A stretch of 64,000 bases of DNA from Pseudarthrobacter chlorophenolicus A6 (lineage in GTDB: Bacteria; Actinomycetota; Actinomycetes; Actinomycetales; Micrococcaceae): assembly GCF_000022025.1 (NCBI RefSeq), contig NC_011886.1, forward strand, positions 930,001-994,000, given 5' to 3'. The notes beneath the pieces are model-generated. The model saw nothing but the letters and a program-made list of their open reading frames with translations, was not told where the DNA came from and did not search any database. How positions within the stretch are numbered: position 1 is the first letter of the stretch; each line of letters opens with the position of its first letter. Below, piece by piece: positions 11,201 to 24,067 of this stretch. The translations under genes were made by a program, and so were the position numbers.

Positions 11201-11947
11201 AACATGGGCTGGATGCACGATTCCCTGAAGTACGCCTCCGAGGACCCGGTCAACCGCAAATGGCACCACGGCGGCCTGACGTTCTCGCTGGTTTATGCCT
11301 TCACGGAAAACTTCCTGCTGCCCATCAGCCACGACGAAGTTGTGCACGGCAAGGGCTCCATGCTCCGCAAGATGCCGGGGGACCGCTGGCAGCAGCTGGC
11401 AAACCTTCGCGCTTTCCTTGCGTACCAGTGGGCACACCCCGGTAAGCAGCTGATCTTCATGGGCACCGAGTTTGGCCAGGAAGCGGAGTGGTCGGAGCAG
11501 CATGGGCTGGACTGGTGGCTCGCTGACATCCCGGCCCACAAGGGGATCCAACTGCTGACCAAGGACCTGAACGAGCTCTACGCGTCCACGCCATCCCTTT
11601 ACGCCCGCGACAACGAACCCGCCGGGTTCCAGTGGATCAACGGCGGAGACGCTGACAGGAACGTACTTTCCTTCATCCGCCGTGATGGGGACGGCAACCC
11701 GGTGGTTTGCGCCATCAACTTCTCCGGAGCGCCGCACGCCGGCTACACACTGGGTGTTCCCCAGGCAGGCGCTTGGACAGAAGTGCTCAACACCGACCAC
11801 ACCACCTACGGCGGCTCCGGCGTCCTGAACAACGGAGAGCTGAAGGCCACCGATGAAGGACAGGACGGGCAGCCGGCAACGCTGACCGTCACCCTTCCTC
11901 CGCTGGGTGCATCCTTCTTTATTCCGGGAGCGCCGGCACCCCGCTAG
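8225..11947 (+). CDS. glgB: Maltokinase-GlgB fusion (maltose kinase plus glycogen branching enzyme)
   Basis: One uninterrupted 1,240-codon frame covers two enzymes. Residues 1 to about 490 form a Pep2/Mak-type maltokinase: N-terminal lobe (LPKQRWFP), catalytic loop RIHGDLHLGQ near 336-345, and metal motif ILDFEGEP. Residues about 515-1240 form branching enzyme GlgB (CBM48 then GH13_9): GLRVDAVASM with the nucleophile Asp near 916, IAEESTAFPG with Glu near 969, and ISHDEVVHG near 1034. The kinase makes maltose-1-phosphate for GlgE and GlgB branches the product. At the junction, Met500 (ATG at 9722) is preceded by GGAAGG with 7-nt spacing, so GlgB could also be made alone. Confidence 0.93.
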   Translation: MNQPILTPALTTLLKEWLPKQRWFPVNSPDFEMSQAGSLGIEDPSGHAGLAVFLLNITTGPSDGGGRTLVVQVPLSFRSAPAAGMERALVGQAAGTDPSRTWVYDALHDPDFIGGWLELIRHEATARTGVAAGFKASGDYRLPTAHGVVKVLSGEQSNTSVIVDDGESAAIVKFFRTLSAGTNPEVEVGAALTAAGTSEVPATLGWVRGEWLENGTNAGGTARATRPVQGELAVAHEFLAGGLDAWRLAVDAARSGRDFTAEARALGAATATVHRRLAETLGRTEAAGSGEDVAAGVARRIRAAWAEAGPAVGPYDEALGALLDGLDGANAGPLQRIHGDLHLGQILQVPHAAGRTEPLAAAEPEPRWAILDFEGEPLRPIDERNGPDVPLRDVAGMLRSFDYAAGAAQREQEGAHVPASWVDDCADAFLAGYAKVTPGTVDRTSPLFVALWLDKALYEVVYEMRNRPDWLAIPVSASRRLLGGNGAGDTAGAASEGNEMTGTARTGRPGAPLPVDDGTLGKIANGEHHAPHSVLGAHLDDYGHVTVRTVKHLAEAVSVITAAGEVPMQHEAHGAWVAVLEPGEHGHVPDYRLSVTYPGADPVTVDEPYRYLPTVGEVDLHLIGEGRHEKLWQVLGAHVQHYKSSLGDVDGVSFAVWAPNAQAVRVKGDFNGWDGREHSLRSLGSSGIWELFIPGVVAGACYKFEIRTKAGYWVEKADPLAFGTEVPPLTASRVVEPSYAFKDDEWMQARSERDPHNSAMSVYEVHLGSWRLGLGYRELAKELVDYVKWLGFTHVEFMPVAEHPFGGSWGYQVTSYFAPTSRFGHPDEFRYLVDTLHQAGIGVLLDWVPAHFPKDSWALAQFDGQPLYEHADPTLGEHPDWGTLIFDFGRTEVRNFLVANALYWLDEFHIDGLRVDAVASMLYLDYSREEGQWRPNRFGGRENLEAISFLQEVNATVYKTHPGAVMIAEESTAFPGVTAPTSHGGLGFGLKWNMGWMHDSLKYASEDPVNRKWHHGGLTFSLVYAFTENFLLPISHDEVVHGKGSMLRKMPGDRWQQLANLRAFLAYQWAHPGKQLIFMGTEFGQEAEWSEQHGLDWWLADIPAHKGIQLLTKDLNELYASTPSLYARDNEPAGFQWINGGDADRNVLSFIRRDGDGNPVVCAINFSGAPHAGYTLGVPQAGAWTEVLNTDHTTYGGSGVLNNGELKATDEGQDGQPATLTVTLPPLGASFFIPGAPAPR
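9710..9724 (+). promoter_or_regulatory. Internal ribosome binding site and ATG at the Mak/GlgB junction
   Basis: GGAAGG followed by 7 nt and ATG lies exactly in the linker between the two domains, in frame with the whole fusion. It looks like a former or still active glgB start. The A-rich linker sequence (GTAACGAAATGACAGG) contrasts with the surrounding GC-rich code. Confidence 0.5.
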
Positions 11948-11984
11948 GCGTTGCGGCCGGGCAGCATCATGCTGTCTGGGTCAT

Positions 11985-12025
11985 GACAGGAGGCCCGGAA
12001 TCCCTGAGATTCCGGGCCTCCTGTC
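11985..12025 (+). terminator. Strong terminator after the glgE-treS-mak/glgB operon
   Basis: A perfect 18-bp inverted repeat (11985-12002 / 12008-12025) with a 5-nt loop begins about 38 nt after the glgB stop. It insulates the operon from the rRNA promoters downstream. Confidence 0.85.
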
Positions 12026-12065
12026 GTAGGTGGGCTGAGTGAAGTGGGACCCGACTGGGGCCGGG

Positions 12066-12095
12066 TTGGCCTTCCCGGTCAAGGGGTGGTAGAGT
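12066..12095 (+). promoter_or_regulatory. Candidate rrn promoter P1
   Basis: TTGGCC and TAGAGT are separated by 18 nt, upstream of a second, better promoter. This is pattern-based only. Confidence 0.4.
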
Positions 12096-12174
12096 TTATT
12101 TCCGCGCTGCTCCACGGAGTCAGACGGAAAACCGACCACCAAGCCTCACGGCGATGAAGGTCGAGAACGCCGGT

Positions 12175-12203
12175 TTGACAAGAGCGAAGCAGCCGGGTAA
12201 GTT
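12175..12203 (+). promoter_or_regulatory. Candidate rrn promoter P2
   Basis: A consensus -35 TTGACA is followed after exactly 17 nt by TAAGTT, about 240 nt before the mature 16S 5' end. This is the best sigma-70-type promoter in the window. Confidence 0.7.
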
Positions 12204-12260
12204 TGAAAAGTTGCTCCGGAGCGATCCTGAACGTGAGTGTTTGGGTGGTGCCGGGTGTGT

Positions 12261-12290
12261 CTGTTGTTTGAGAACTCAATAGTGTGCCAA
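12261..12290 (+). other. Pre-16S leader: processing stalk 5' arm with boxA-like sequence
   Basis: The leader contains TGTTTGAGAACTCAATAGTG, an actinobacterial boxA/antitermination-like sequence. The same stretch is largely complementary to 14185-14214 in the 16S-23S spacer, so the two can pair to close the pre-16S stalk cut by RNase III. Confidence 0.65.
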
Positions 12291-12442
12291 GTTTGTTGAT
12301 ACCAATTTATCGTAATTGGTTGAATTTGCTGAATCGTGCCGCCCCTGTGGCGTGGTTTGGTGTTTTTAGCTGGTTTCAAATTTTGTGCAGCTTTTATCGC
12401 CGTTATTTCCGGTGGTTTTGGTTGTGTCTGTTTTTGTTTTAC

Positions 12443-17612
<5,170 letters not shown>

Positions 17613-17630
17613 CACAGAAAACACACATTC

Positions 17631-17667
17631 TGCTTGCGTCCACTATGTGGTTCCCAACCAACAACCC
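17631..17667 (+). other. Pre-23S processing stalk, 3' arm
   Basis: The stretch GCTTGCGTCCACTATGTGG and its continuation are the near-complete reverse complement of 14323-14360 upstream of the 23S gene (only a few mismatches). The two should pair across the 23S rRNA as the RNase III substrate. Confidence 0.7.
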
Positions 17668-17785
17668 AACACGTTGCTGGCCGGAACCAAACAACTAAAT
17701 ACACAACACCACAACGCTGCCCCTGTCGGGACAGCGAGTTGTAACCACAGTTTTCCCAACCCCGCCACGGGGTTCGGGTAGTAGG

Positions 17786-17904
17786 GTTACGGCGGTCATA
17801 GCGTGGGGGAAACGCCCGGTCCCATTCCGAACCCGGAAGCTAAGACCCACAGCGCCGATGGTACTGCACCCGGGAGGGTGTGGGAGAGTAGGACACCGCC
17901 GGAC
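17786..17904 (+). rRNA. rrf: 5S ribosomal RNA
   Basis: GTTACGGCGGTCATAGCG at the 5' end pairs with the 3' ACACCGCCGGAC, and CCCATTCCGAACCCGGAAG is the conserved loop B/C region. The length of about 118 nt is normal. It closes the operon in the usual 16S-23S-5S order. Confidence 0.96.
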
Positions 17905-17912
17905 ATAAATTA

Positions 17913-17948
17913 CGTAGGGCCCTGACAAAGGAACGTCAGGGCCCTACG
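17913..17948 (+). terminator. rrn operon terminator
   Basis: A perfect 14-bp inverted repeat (17913-17926 / 17935-17948) with an 8-nt loop starts 9 nt after 5S. No long T-run follows. Confidence 0.85.
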
Positions 17949-17980
17949 ACTTTAACCACCACACACCAGGGAACACCCCC

Positions 17981-18140
17981 GCCCACTTACGGCAGCTCCC
18001 ACCCGGACGCCCGCTCACTTACGGCGGCTCCCACCCGGATCCCCGCTCACTTGTAGCGGTTCCCGCCCGGACCCCAGCTCACTTGTAGCGGTTCCCGCCC
18101 GGACCCCAGCTCACTTATGGCGGGTCTGACCCGGCCCCAC
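17981..18140 (+). repeat. Tandem array of five 32-bp units, forward orientation
   Basis: Five contiguous units start at 17981, 18013, 18045, 18077 and 18109, exactly 32 bp apart. The third and fourth are identical; the others diverge. The best conserved part is the 15-bp core GCTCACTTGTAGCGG, followed by a C-rich segment (CCCGCCCGGACCCC in the two identical units). No reading frame or RNA fold explains it. A 32-bp period is close to three helical turns, so the cores would face the same side of the DNA. See also the reverse array at 18233-18322. Confidence 0.85.
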
Positions 18141-18184
18141 AGAAACTCAGGGACACCCCCCCGGATGCCCCATCACATAACGCA

Positions 18185-18203
18185 CCTAACACCCCCTGTT
18201 AGG
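18185..18203. repeat. Small palindrome between the two 32-bp arrays
   Basis: CCTAAC and GTTAGG are separated by 7 nt. Its centre (about 18194) is almost the midpoint (about 18191) between the end of the forward array and the first reverse unit. Confidence 0.5.
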
Positions 18204-18232
18204 AACCACACCTGATAGAGCAACAAGCCACG

Positions 18233-18322
18233 ACACCCCCACGAGTGAGCGCGCGTCAGAAGAATCACCGCCACAAGTGAGCTCGCATCGCAAAGATAGC
18301 CGCCACTAGTGAGCGCGCATCA
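18233..18322 (-). repeat. Array of three 32-bp-spaced units, reverse orientation
   Basis: The AGTGAGC motif preceded by CCGCCAC recurs with units beginning at 18243, 18275 and 18307, exactly 32 bp apart. Read on the minus strand the core is GCTCACTTGTGGCGG, the same core as the forward array at 17981-18140, while the rest of each unit differs from that array. The two arrays therefore point at each other. The third copy abuts the leader of the SRPBCC gene. Confidence 0.8.
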
Positions 18323-18411
18323 TGGCGGACGGTGCGATGTGGCGGTCGGGCAGGGCGGTTGGGGACGGTGCGATGGGGAGCGGGCCGCTGTTCAGCGTAA
18401 AGTTGGTCAGC

Positions 18412-18903
18412 ATGAGCAGCCTCTTTAGCCACAGCCAGGAACCGTCCGGGTACACCGGGGAAGCCACTTCTGAGGTGCTTGACGCCGTAGTCAGTTCGGT
18501 TGTGGTTCCCGGTGGCGTGGCCCACGCTTTCGCCGGCTTTACGGACCATACACACCTGTGGTGGCCGCTCGAGGACCATGGCATCTACGGGGCCGGCTCC
18601 TATGTGGAGTTCGAAGAGAACCTGATCCTCGAGACGGCGGACGATGGCCGGACAAGCATCTGGGGGACCCTCGACGACTGGCAGCCCCCGTTCTCCTTTC
18701 ACGCCACGTGGCACCCGGGTACTACAGCCCTCTGGTCCACGGAACTGCGCGTGGTGTTCCAGCCGGTCGATGCAGGCACCGAGGTACGTGTTCTCCACGA
18801 AGGGTGGGAGGGTGCCGAGGATCCTGCCGCCACACGTTCTCAGTACGCCTCTGACTGGCCCGGCATCTTAGCGCGCTTTGCCCGCTTCATGGGAGCTGAA
18901 TAG
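18412..18903 (+). CDS. SRPBCC (START/Bet v1-like) domain protein
   Basis: This 163-aa protein has the AHSA1/polyketide cyclase pattern: VVVPGGVAHAFAGFTDHTHLWWPL near the start of the domain, with FHATWHPGTTALWSTELRVVF and a C-terminal helix (SDWPGILARFARFMGAE). Such proteins bind hydrophobic ligands; some are regulators or stress proteins, and none of the visible residues points to a particular ligand. I chose ATG 18412 because the open frame upstream (from 18322) enters the repeat array and is not protein-like. It is followed by the FAD oxidase gene 59 nt later, probably in the same transcript. Confidence 0.75.
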   Translation: MSSLFSHSQEPSGYTGEATSEVLDAVVSSVVVPGGVAHAFAGFTDHTHLWWPLEDHGIYGAGSYVEFEENLILETADDGRTSIWGTLDDWQPPFSFHATWHPGTTALWSTELRVVFQPVDAGTEVRVLHEGWEGAEDPAATRSQYASDWPGILARFARFMGAE

Positions 18904-18962
18904 CGGCGTTCGGCAGCGCCCCTACACTGGAGAAGCAACAGGAAGCGACAGCTGGAGGCTTG

Positions 18963-20333
18963 ATGGTAGACGTACTGGACGCATTGACGGAAAGCGTCGG
19001 AGCCGGGCAGGTTGTCACGGCGGACGCGGATCTCCACCGGTACGCAGTGGACCAGGCGCCCATCACCGATTTCCAACTGCCCCTGGCCGTAGTGTTCCCC
19101 GAGTCGGTAGCCGACGTGCAATCGGTGGTACGGGCCTGCGCAGCTGCGGGCATCAGCGTGGTGCCCCGGGGTGCAGGGACCGGCGTTTCGGGCGGTGCCC
19201 ATGCGACCAGGAACAGCGTTGTCCTCTCCCTCGAACGCATGGACCGCATCCTGTCCATCAATCCCGACGATGAGACGGCCACCGTGGAACCCGGGGTGGT
19301 GAACGCCGACCTGAATGACGCGGTGGCCCCACACGGACTGATGTACGCACCTGACCCGGCCAGTTTTCGCAGCTCAACCATAGGCGGAAACGTGGCCACC
19401 AATGCCGGTGGCCTGCGCTGCGCAAAATACGGGGTTACCAGGGACTCTGTCCTCGCCTTGGACGTGGTGCTTGCTGACGGATCCCTGGTCCACACGGGCC
19501 ATCAGACCTTCAAAGGTGTTGCCGGCTACGACCTCACCGGGCTGTTCGTCGGCTCCGAAGGCACCCTGGGCATCGTTGTAGGCATCACGGTGCGGCTGAA
19601 ATACCTTCCCCGCGACGTTCACACTATCGCGGCCTTCTATCCTAGCTTCCGCGCAGCCGCTGCAGGCGTTCTGGCGGTGGGCAGGGCCCGGGTGCAGCCG
19701 GCCATCATGGAACTGCTCGACGGCGGGACGCTGGCGCAGCTGGACGAGCTCCACGGCTCCGACCTTACGGCCAGGGGACGCTCGCTCCTCCTGGTGCAGA
19801 CGGACGGCTTCGGCGCCGCCGCGGAAGCGGAGGTGGTGCGCGGGGTGCTCCGCGCCGGCGGAGCCACCGTCACGACGGAAGCCAGCGCCGAAGCGGAGCG
19901 GCTGGTGGAGCTGCGCCGGCACAGCCGGGGCTCCGAAGTTGACGATGAGTACCGGGTGGGCGAGGACGTGGCCGTGCCCCGCTCGCGCCTGGTCGATTAT
20001 GTTGCCGCCCTGGAATCCATGGCAGCTGAACATCAGGTCAAGCTGAAGGTGGTGGCCCACGCCGGGGACGGCAACCTGCATCCCACCTTCTGGATCGAGC
20101 GCCAGGGTACCGGGGTTGACCCGGCGGCCATGGAACGGCTCCAGCGCGCCCTGGATGACTCCATCACCGCGGCACTTTCCATGGGCGGAACCATCACCGG
20201 CGAGCACGGGGTGGGCCAGTACAAGCTGCGGTGGCTCGGCCAGGAACAGCCGGAACCTGTCCGGGAGATCCAGCGGCGGATCAAGGACCTGTTCGACCCC
20301 GCCGGGATCCTGAACCCCGGGAAGGCCATCTAG
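18963..20333 (+). CDS. FAD-linked oxidase (GlcD / D-lactate dehydrogenase type)
   Basis: This 456-aa protein has an N-terminal PCMH-type FAD domain (GAGTGVSGGAHATRNSVVL; IGGNVATNAGGLRCAKYG) and a C-terminal FAD-oxidase C domain with HAGDGNLHPTFW and GTITGEHGVGQYK, the metal-binding histidine motifs of the GlcD/LDH-D family. It probably oxidises a D-2-hydroxy acid such as glycolate or D-lactate, but the substrate cannot be read from sequence. GGAGG precedes ATG 18963 by a short spacer. No GlcE/GlcF partners are nearby, so it may act as a single-subunit dehydrogenase. Confidence 0.87.
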   Translation: MVDVLDALTESVGAGQVVTADADLHRYAVDQAPITDFQLPLAVVFPESVADVQSVVRACAAAGISVVPRGAGTGVSGGAHATRNSVVLSLERMDRILSINPDDETATVEPGVVNADLNDAVAPHGLMYAPDPASFRSSTIGGNVATNAGGLRCAKYGVTRDSVLALDVVLADGSLVHTGHQTFKGVAGYDLTGLFVGSEGTLGIVVGITVRLKYLPRDVHTIAAFYPSFRAAAAGVLAVGRARVQPAIMELLDGGTLAQLDELHGSDLTARGRSLLLVQTDGFGAAAEAEVVRGVLRAGGATVTTEASAEAERLVELRRHSRGSEVDDEYRVGEDVAVPRSRLVDYVAALESMAAEHQVKLKVVAHAGDGNLHPTFWIERQGTGVDPAAMERLQRALDDSITAALSMGGTITGEHGVGQYKLRWLGQEQPEPVREIQRRIKDLFDPAGILNPGKAI

Positions 20334-20336
20334 GGG

Positions 20337-21755
20337 CTAGTCGTCCGAGTCCGGGTACTGGTCAACGGACCCGTCGCTGCCGTAGCGGGATTCTTCGGTC
20401 TCCACCTCAAGGATCTTCAGGAGCTCGGTGTCCGGGTTCAGCATGATGGCTGCCTCGTCACGGCGGTGCCGGAGGATCGAGTCAATGTACGACTGGACGG
20501 CCTCGGCCAGGGGAATGTGGCGTTCCTGCTTCTCTGACATGTACCAGCGGTGCTCCAGGACTTCATGCACCGCCTCCGCAGGTTCCAGCTTCCCGGACAG
20601 GTCGCGCGGGATGGACCGGACGATCGGCTCGAAGATCTGGCTCACCCACAGGTGCGCGCTGTACTCCTCATCCATCCCGGGGTTGTTGTCCGCCCGGAAC
20701 GAATCCATGTCGTTCAGGAGGCGGCGGGCCTGGTTTTCCTGAGCGTCCAGGCCCGTCAGCCGCAGCAGCCTGCGCTGATGGTGCCCCGCGTCAACCACCT
20801 TGGGCTGCAGCTGGATGGTGGAACCGTTCTGCGTGGTTTTGATGGCATATTCTTCGACGTCGAAGCCGAGTTCGTTGAGCCGGCGAATACGCGCGCCCAC
20901 CCGCCAGCGTTCCCCGAGTTCAAAGGATTCCTTCTCGGTCAGTTCCGCCCAGAGGCGCCGGTAGCTGTCCATGATCAGTTCGCTGGTGGCCACAGGGTCC
21001 ACCTTCTCCTCGATCAGGCCGCCGTCCAGCAGGTCCATGAGTTCGCCTGCAATATTGACCCGGGCAATTTCCAGATCGTATTCCCGTTGGCCGAGGGACA
21101 GGTCCGGGTACAGCTCGCCGGTCTCCGCGTCGACCAAGTAGGCGGCAAACGCTCCGGCATCGCGCCGGAACAGGGTGTTGGACAGTGACACGTCGCCCCA
21201 GTAGAAGCCGATGAGGTGCAGCCTGACCAGCAGCAGGGCCTGGGCATCAATGAGGCGCGTCAGTGTGTCCTTGCGCAGCATCTGCGAGAACAGTGCCCGG
21301 TACGGCATCGAAAATTTCAGGTGCCGGGTGACCAGGACGGGGTTGAGCGGACGGCCGTCCAGGGTGGTCCGGCCGGTGATGACCGCAACCGGCTCCACGC
21401 AGGGCACGTCCAGCCGGGCCAGCTTCCGCAGCATGTGGTACTCATGGCGCGCAACATGCTCGGAAGTTTCCTTGATGGCAATCACGGATCCGCCCAGGTG
21501 TGCAAAGCGCACAATGTGGCGGGAAATACCGCGGGGGAGGGCGGCAAGGTTCTCTGCCGGCCAGTCCTCCAGCGCGATGTGCCAGGGCAGGTCCAGCAGC
21601 TCGGGATCGGCGGCAGCCGCGGTAATGTTCAGCGAGCTTGCGACCGAGGCGGCCTTGTTGTCATCGGCGCTGGCGGCGGTGAACCGCGGCAGTTTTCCGA
21701 TCTGCCCGTAGTCGGTGGGTTCGTCGTGCCACTGGGCGCTGTGTTCCTCGGTCAT
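20337..21755 (-). CDS. DUF4032 domain protein with kinase-like N-terminal region
   Basis: This 472-aa protein belongs to the actinobacterial DUF4032 family. The first part resembles a lipopolysaccharide-kinase/RIO-like fold: SVIAIKETSEHVARHEYHML would carry the ATP-lysine, and HLIGFYWGDVSLSNTLFRRD looks like a catalytic loop. The C-terminal half (about 230-440) is the DUF4032 domain proper. Its biological role is not established. I start at Met 21755 (MTEEHSAQ), which has a GGAAG upstream; the longer frame to 21776 has no ribosome site. It converges on the FAD oxidase with only 3 nt between stops. Confidence 0.8.
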   Translation of the reverse strand: MTEEHSAQWHDEPTDYGQIGKLPRFTAASADDNKAASVASSLNITAAAADPELLDLPWHIALEDWPAENLAALPRGISRHIVRFAHLGGSVIAIKETSEHVARHEYHMLRKLARLDVPCVEPVAVITGRTTLDGRPLNPVLVTRHLKFSMPYRALFSQMLRKDTLTRLIDAQALLLVRLHLIGFYWGDVSLSNTLFRRDAGAFAAYLVDAETGELYPDLSLGQREYDLEIARVNIAGELMDLLDGGLIEEKVDPVATSELIMDSYRRLWAELTEKESFELGERWRVGARIRRLNELGFDVEEYAIKTTQNGSTIQLQPKVVDAGHHQRRLLRLTGLDAQENQARRLLNDMDSFRADNNPGMDEEYSAHLWVSQIFEPIVRSIPRDLSGKLEPAEAVHEVLEHRWYMSEKQERHIPLAEAVQSYIDSILRHRRDEAAIMLNPDTELLKILEVETEESRYGSDGSVDQYPDSDD

Positions 21756-21816
21756 GGACTCAATTCTTCCGTACATGGGCGTACGCGGCTAATTCTTCCG
21801 CGGCAGGGTTAACGGC

Positions 21817-21860
21817 CGACGGCGGCCCGCACCTAAGGGAAAAGGTGCGGACCGCCGTCG
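21817..21860 (-). terminator. Terminator downstream of the sugar-ABC ATPase gene
   Basis: An 18-bp inverted repeat (21817-21834 / 21843-21860) with one mismatch and an 8-nt loop lies beyond the stop of the minus-strand ATPase gene. Confidence 0.75.
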
Positions 21861-21871
21861 TGGGTTTTGGC

Positions 21872-21924
21872 AGGCTCAACCACCGGATGTGGTTCCGGCG
21901 GGTTCGACCGCCTCAACCACCGGG
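21872..21924. repeat. Degenerate REP-like sequence with two CTCAACCACCGG copies
   Basis: CTCAACCACCGG occurs twice, the second preceded by GGTTCGACCGC. This resembles the better preserved palindromic element at 40356-40398 (GGTTTCGACAAGCTCAACCA). Confidence 0.5.
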
Positions 21925-21933
21925 GCTATGCGA

Positions 21934-23016
<1,083 letters not shown>

Positions 23017-23251
23017 AGTTATCAATCCCTTCACCGGCAGGTACGTGCCGGACGATCCGTTGTGAATGGTTCATGTTTGTTCAGTTTTGGGTTGCATGAT
23101 GCGTTCCGGCAGGACCGGAGCACATTGAATGACGCCGCACGGTTCTTGTGCGCCACATCACAAGCAAGAGTATGGCAGAACCTTCGCTTTTTATCGCAAA
23201 TGTTACGAACGTCACACCGGAGCCGTGACCGGCCGTCTAGCCAGCCGGCTG

Positions 23252-24067
23252 TTAGTTCCCTTCGCCCACGGCAGAGGTCCGCGCCGCAAGCAGCGCCTCC
23301 AGCAGCTCTGCCACGTGGATCGGGGCCTCCACCCGGTACTGCGCCTGGGTGAAGTCCAGGCCTACCTTGACCCCTACATCCCCGGGCATAAGGCGGGCGA
23401 AGGCGTCTTCGTCCGTGGTGTCGTCCCCCGCGAACAGCACGGCGGTAGCTCCCGCAGCCTGGCGGAGGAACGCGACAGCTTCACCCTTGGAGGCGTGCAC
23501 CACAGAGGTTTCCAGGACCCGCTTGCCGTTCTTCAGGAACACGCCCTCGCGGTCCTCCAGCAGCGAGCGTGCGGCCGCGACGGCGTCCTCGGCGACGTCG
23601 TCCGCAGCCTGCCGCGTGTGCAGCACCACGCCTGCCGGCTTGTCCTCCAGCATTGTTCCGGGTGCTTCCTGGGCGATCCCGGCAAGGATGTCCCGGACCT
23701 CGGCCAGCAGCGTCTGCTGGCCGTCGTCCAGTTCGAGGCCCGCAGACCCCGGGCCCAGCCAGGCTTCGGCGCCGTGGCTGCCGATGAGCAGCGACTCGGC
23801 CGGCGGCGAGGCCACGCTGCGCAGCGAGGCGAGGGCACGACCCGAGATGAGTGCCGTCGTCGTGCGTGGAAGCGCGGCGAGCCCGGCAAAGGCGGCGGCT
23901 GCGCGCGGGAGCGGCCGGGCATCGTCCGCATGCGGCACGATCGGTGCCATGGTGCCGTCGAAGTCCATGGCCACCAGCAACTGGTCAGTGGCGGCGATAC
24001 TCCGGACGGCTTCCCGAAGTTCGGGTGTCAGGGCGAGCGGGGCTGCCGTACCTGGTTCAGGAGTCAT
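23252..24067 (-). CDS. otsB: Trehalose-6-phosphate phosphatase
   Basis: This 271-aa HAD-superfamily enzyme removes phosphate from trehalose-6-phosphate. It shows motif I DFDGTMAP near residue 35, motif II ALISGR and motif IV FAGDDTTDEDAF. ATG 24067 is preceded by AGGTGG and overlaps the end of otsA by 11 nt, so translation is coupled. It completes the OtsA/OtsB route, which runs separately from the TreS/GlgE enzymes at the left of the window. Confidence 0.93.
   Translation of the reverse strand: MTPEPGTAAPLALTPELREAVRSIAATDQLLVAMDFDGTMAPIVPHADDARPLPRAAAAFAGLAALPRTTTALISGRALASLRSVASPPAESLLIGSHGAEAWLGPGSAGLELDDGQQTLLAEVRDILAGIAQEAPGTMLEDKPAGVVLHTRQAADDVAEDAVAAARSLLEDREGVFLKNGKRVLETSVVHASKGEAVAFLRQAAGATAVLFAGDDTTDEDAFARLMPGDVGVKVGLDFTQAQYRVEAPIHVAELLEALLAARTSAVGEGN

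Noticed and set aside
17981..18322. CRISPR array
   Set aside because: The units are contiguous tandem repeats with a 15-bp core, there are no uniform unique spacers, two units are fully identical, and no cas genes are near.
18322..18411. N-terminal extension of the SRPBCC protein
   Set aside because: The stretch overlaps the reverse repeat array and its translation is low complexity; ATG 18412 fits the family better.
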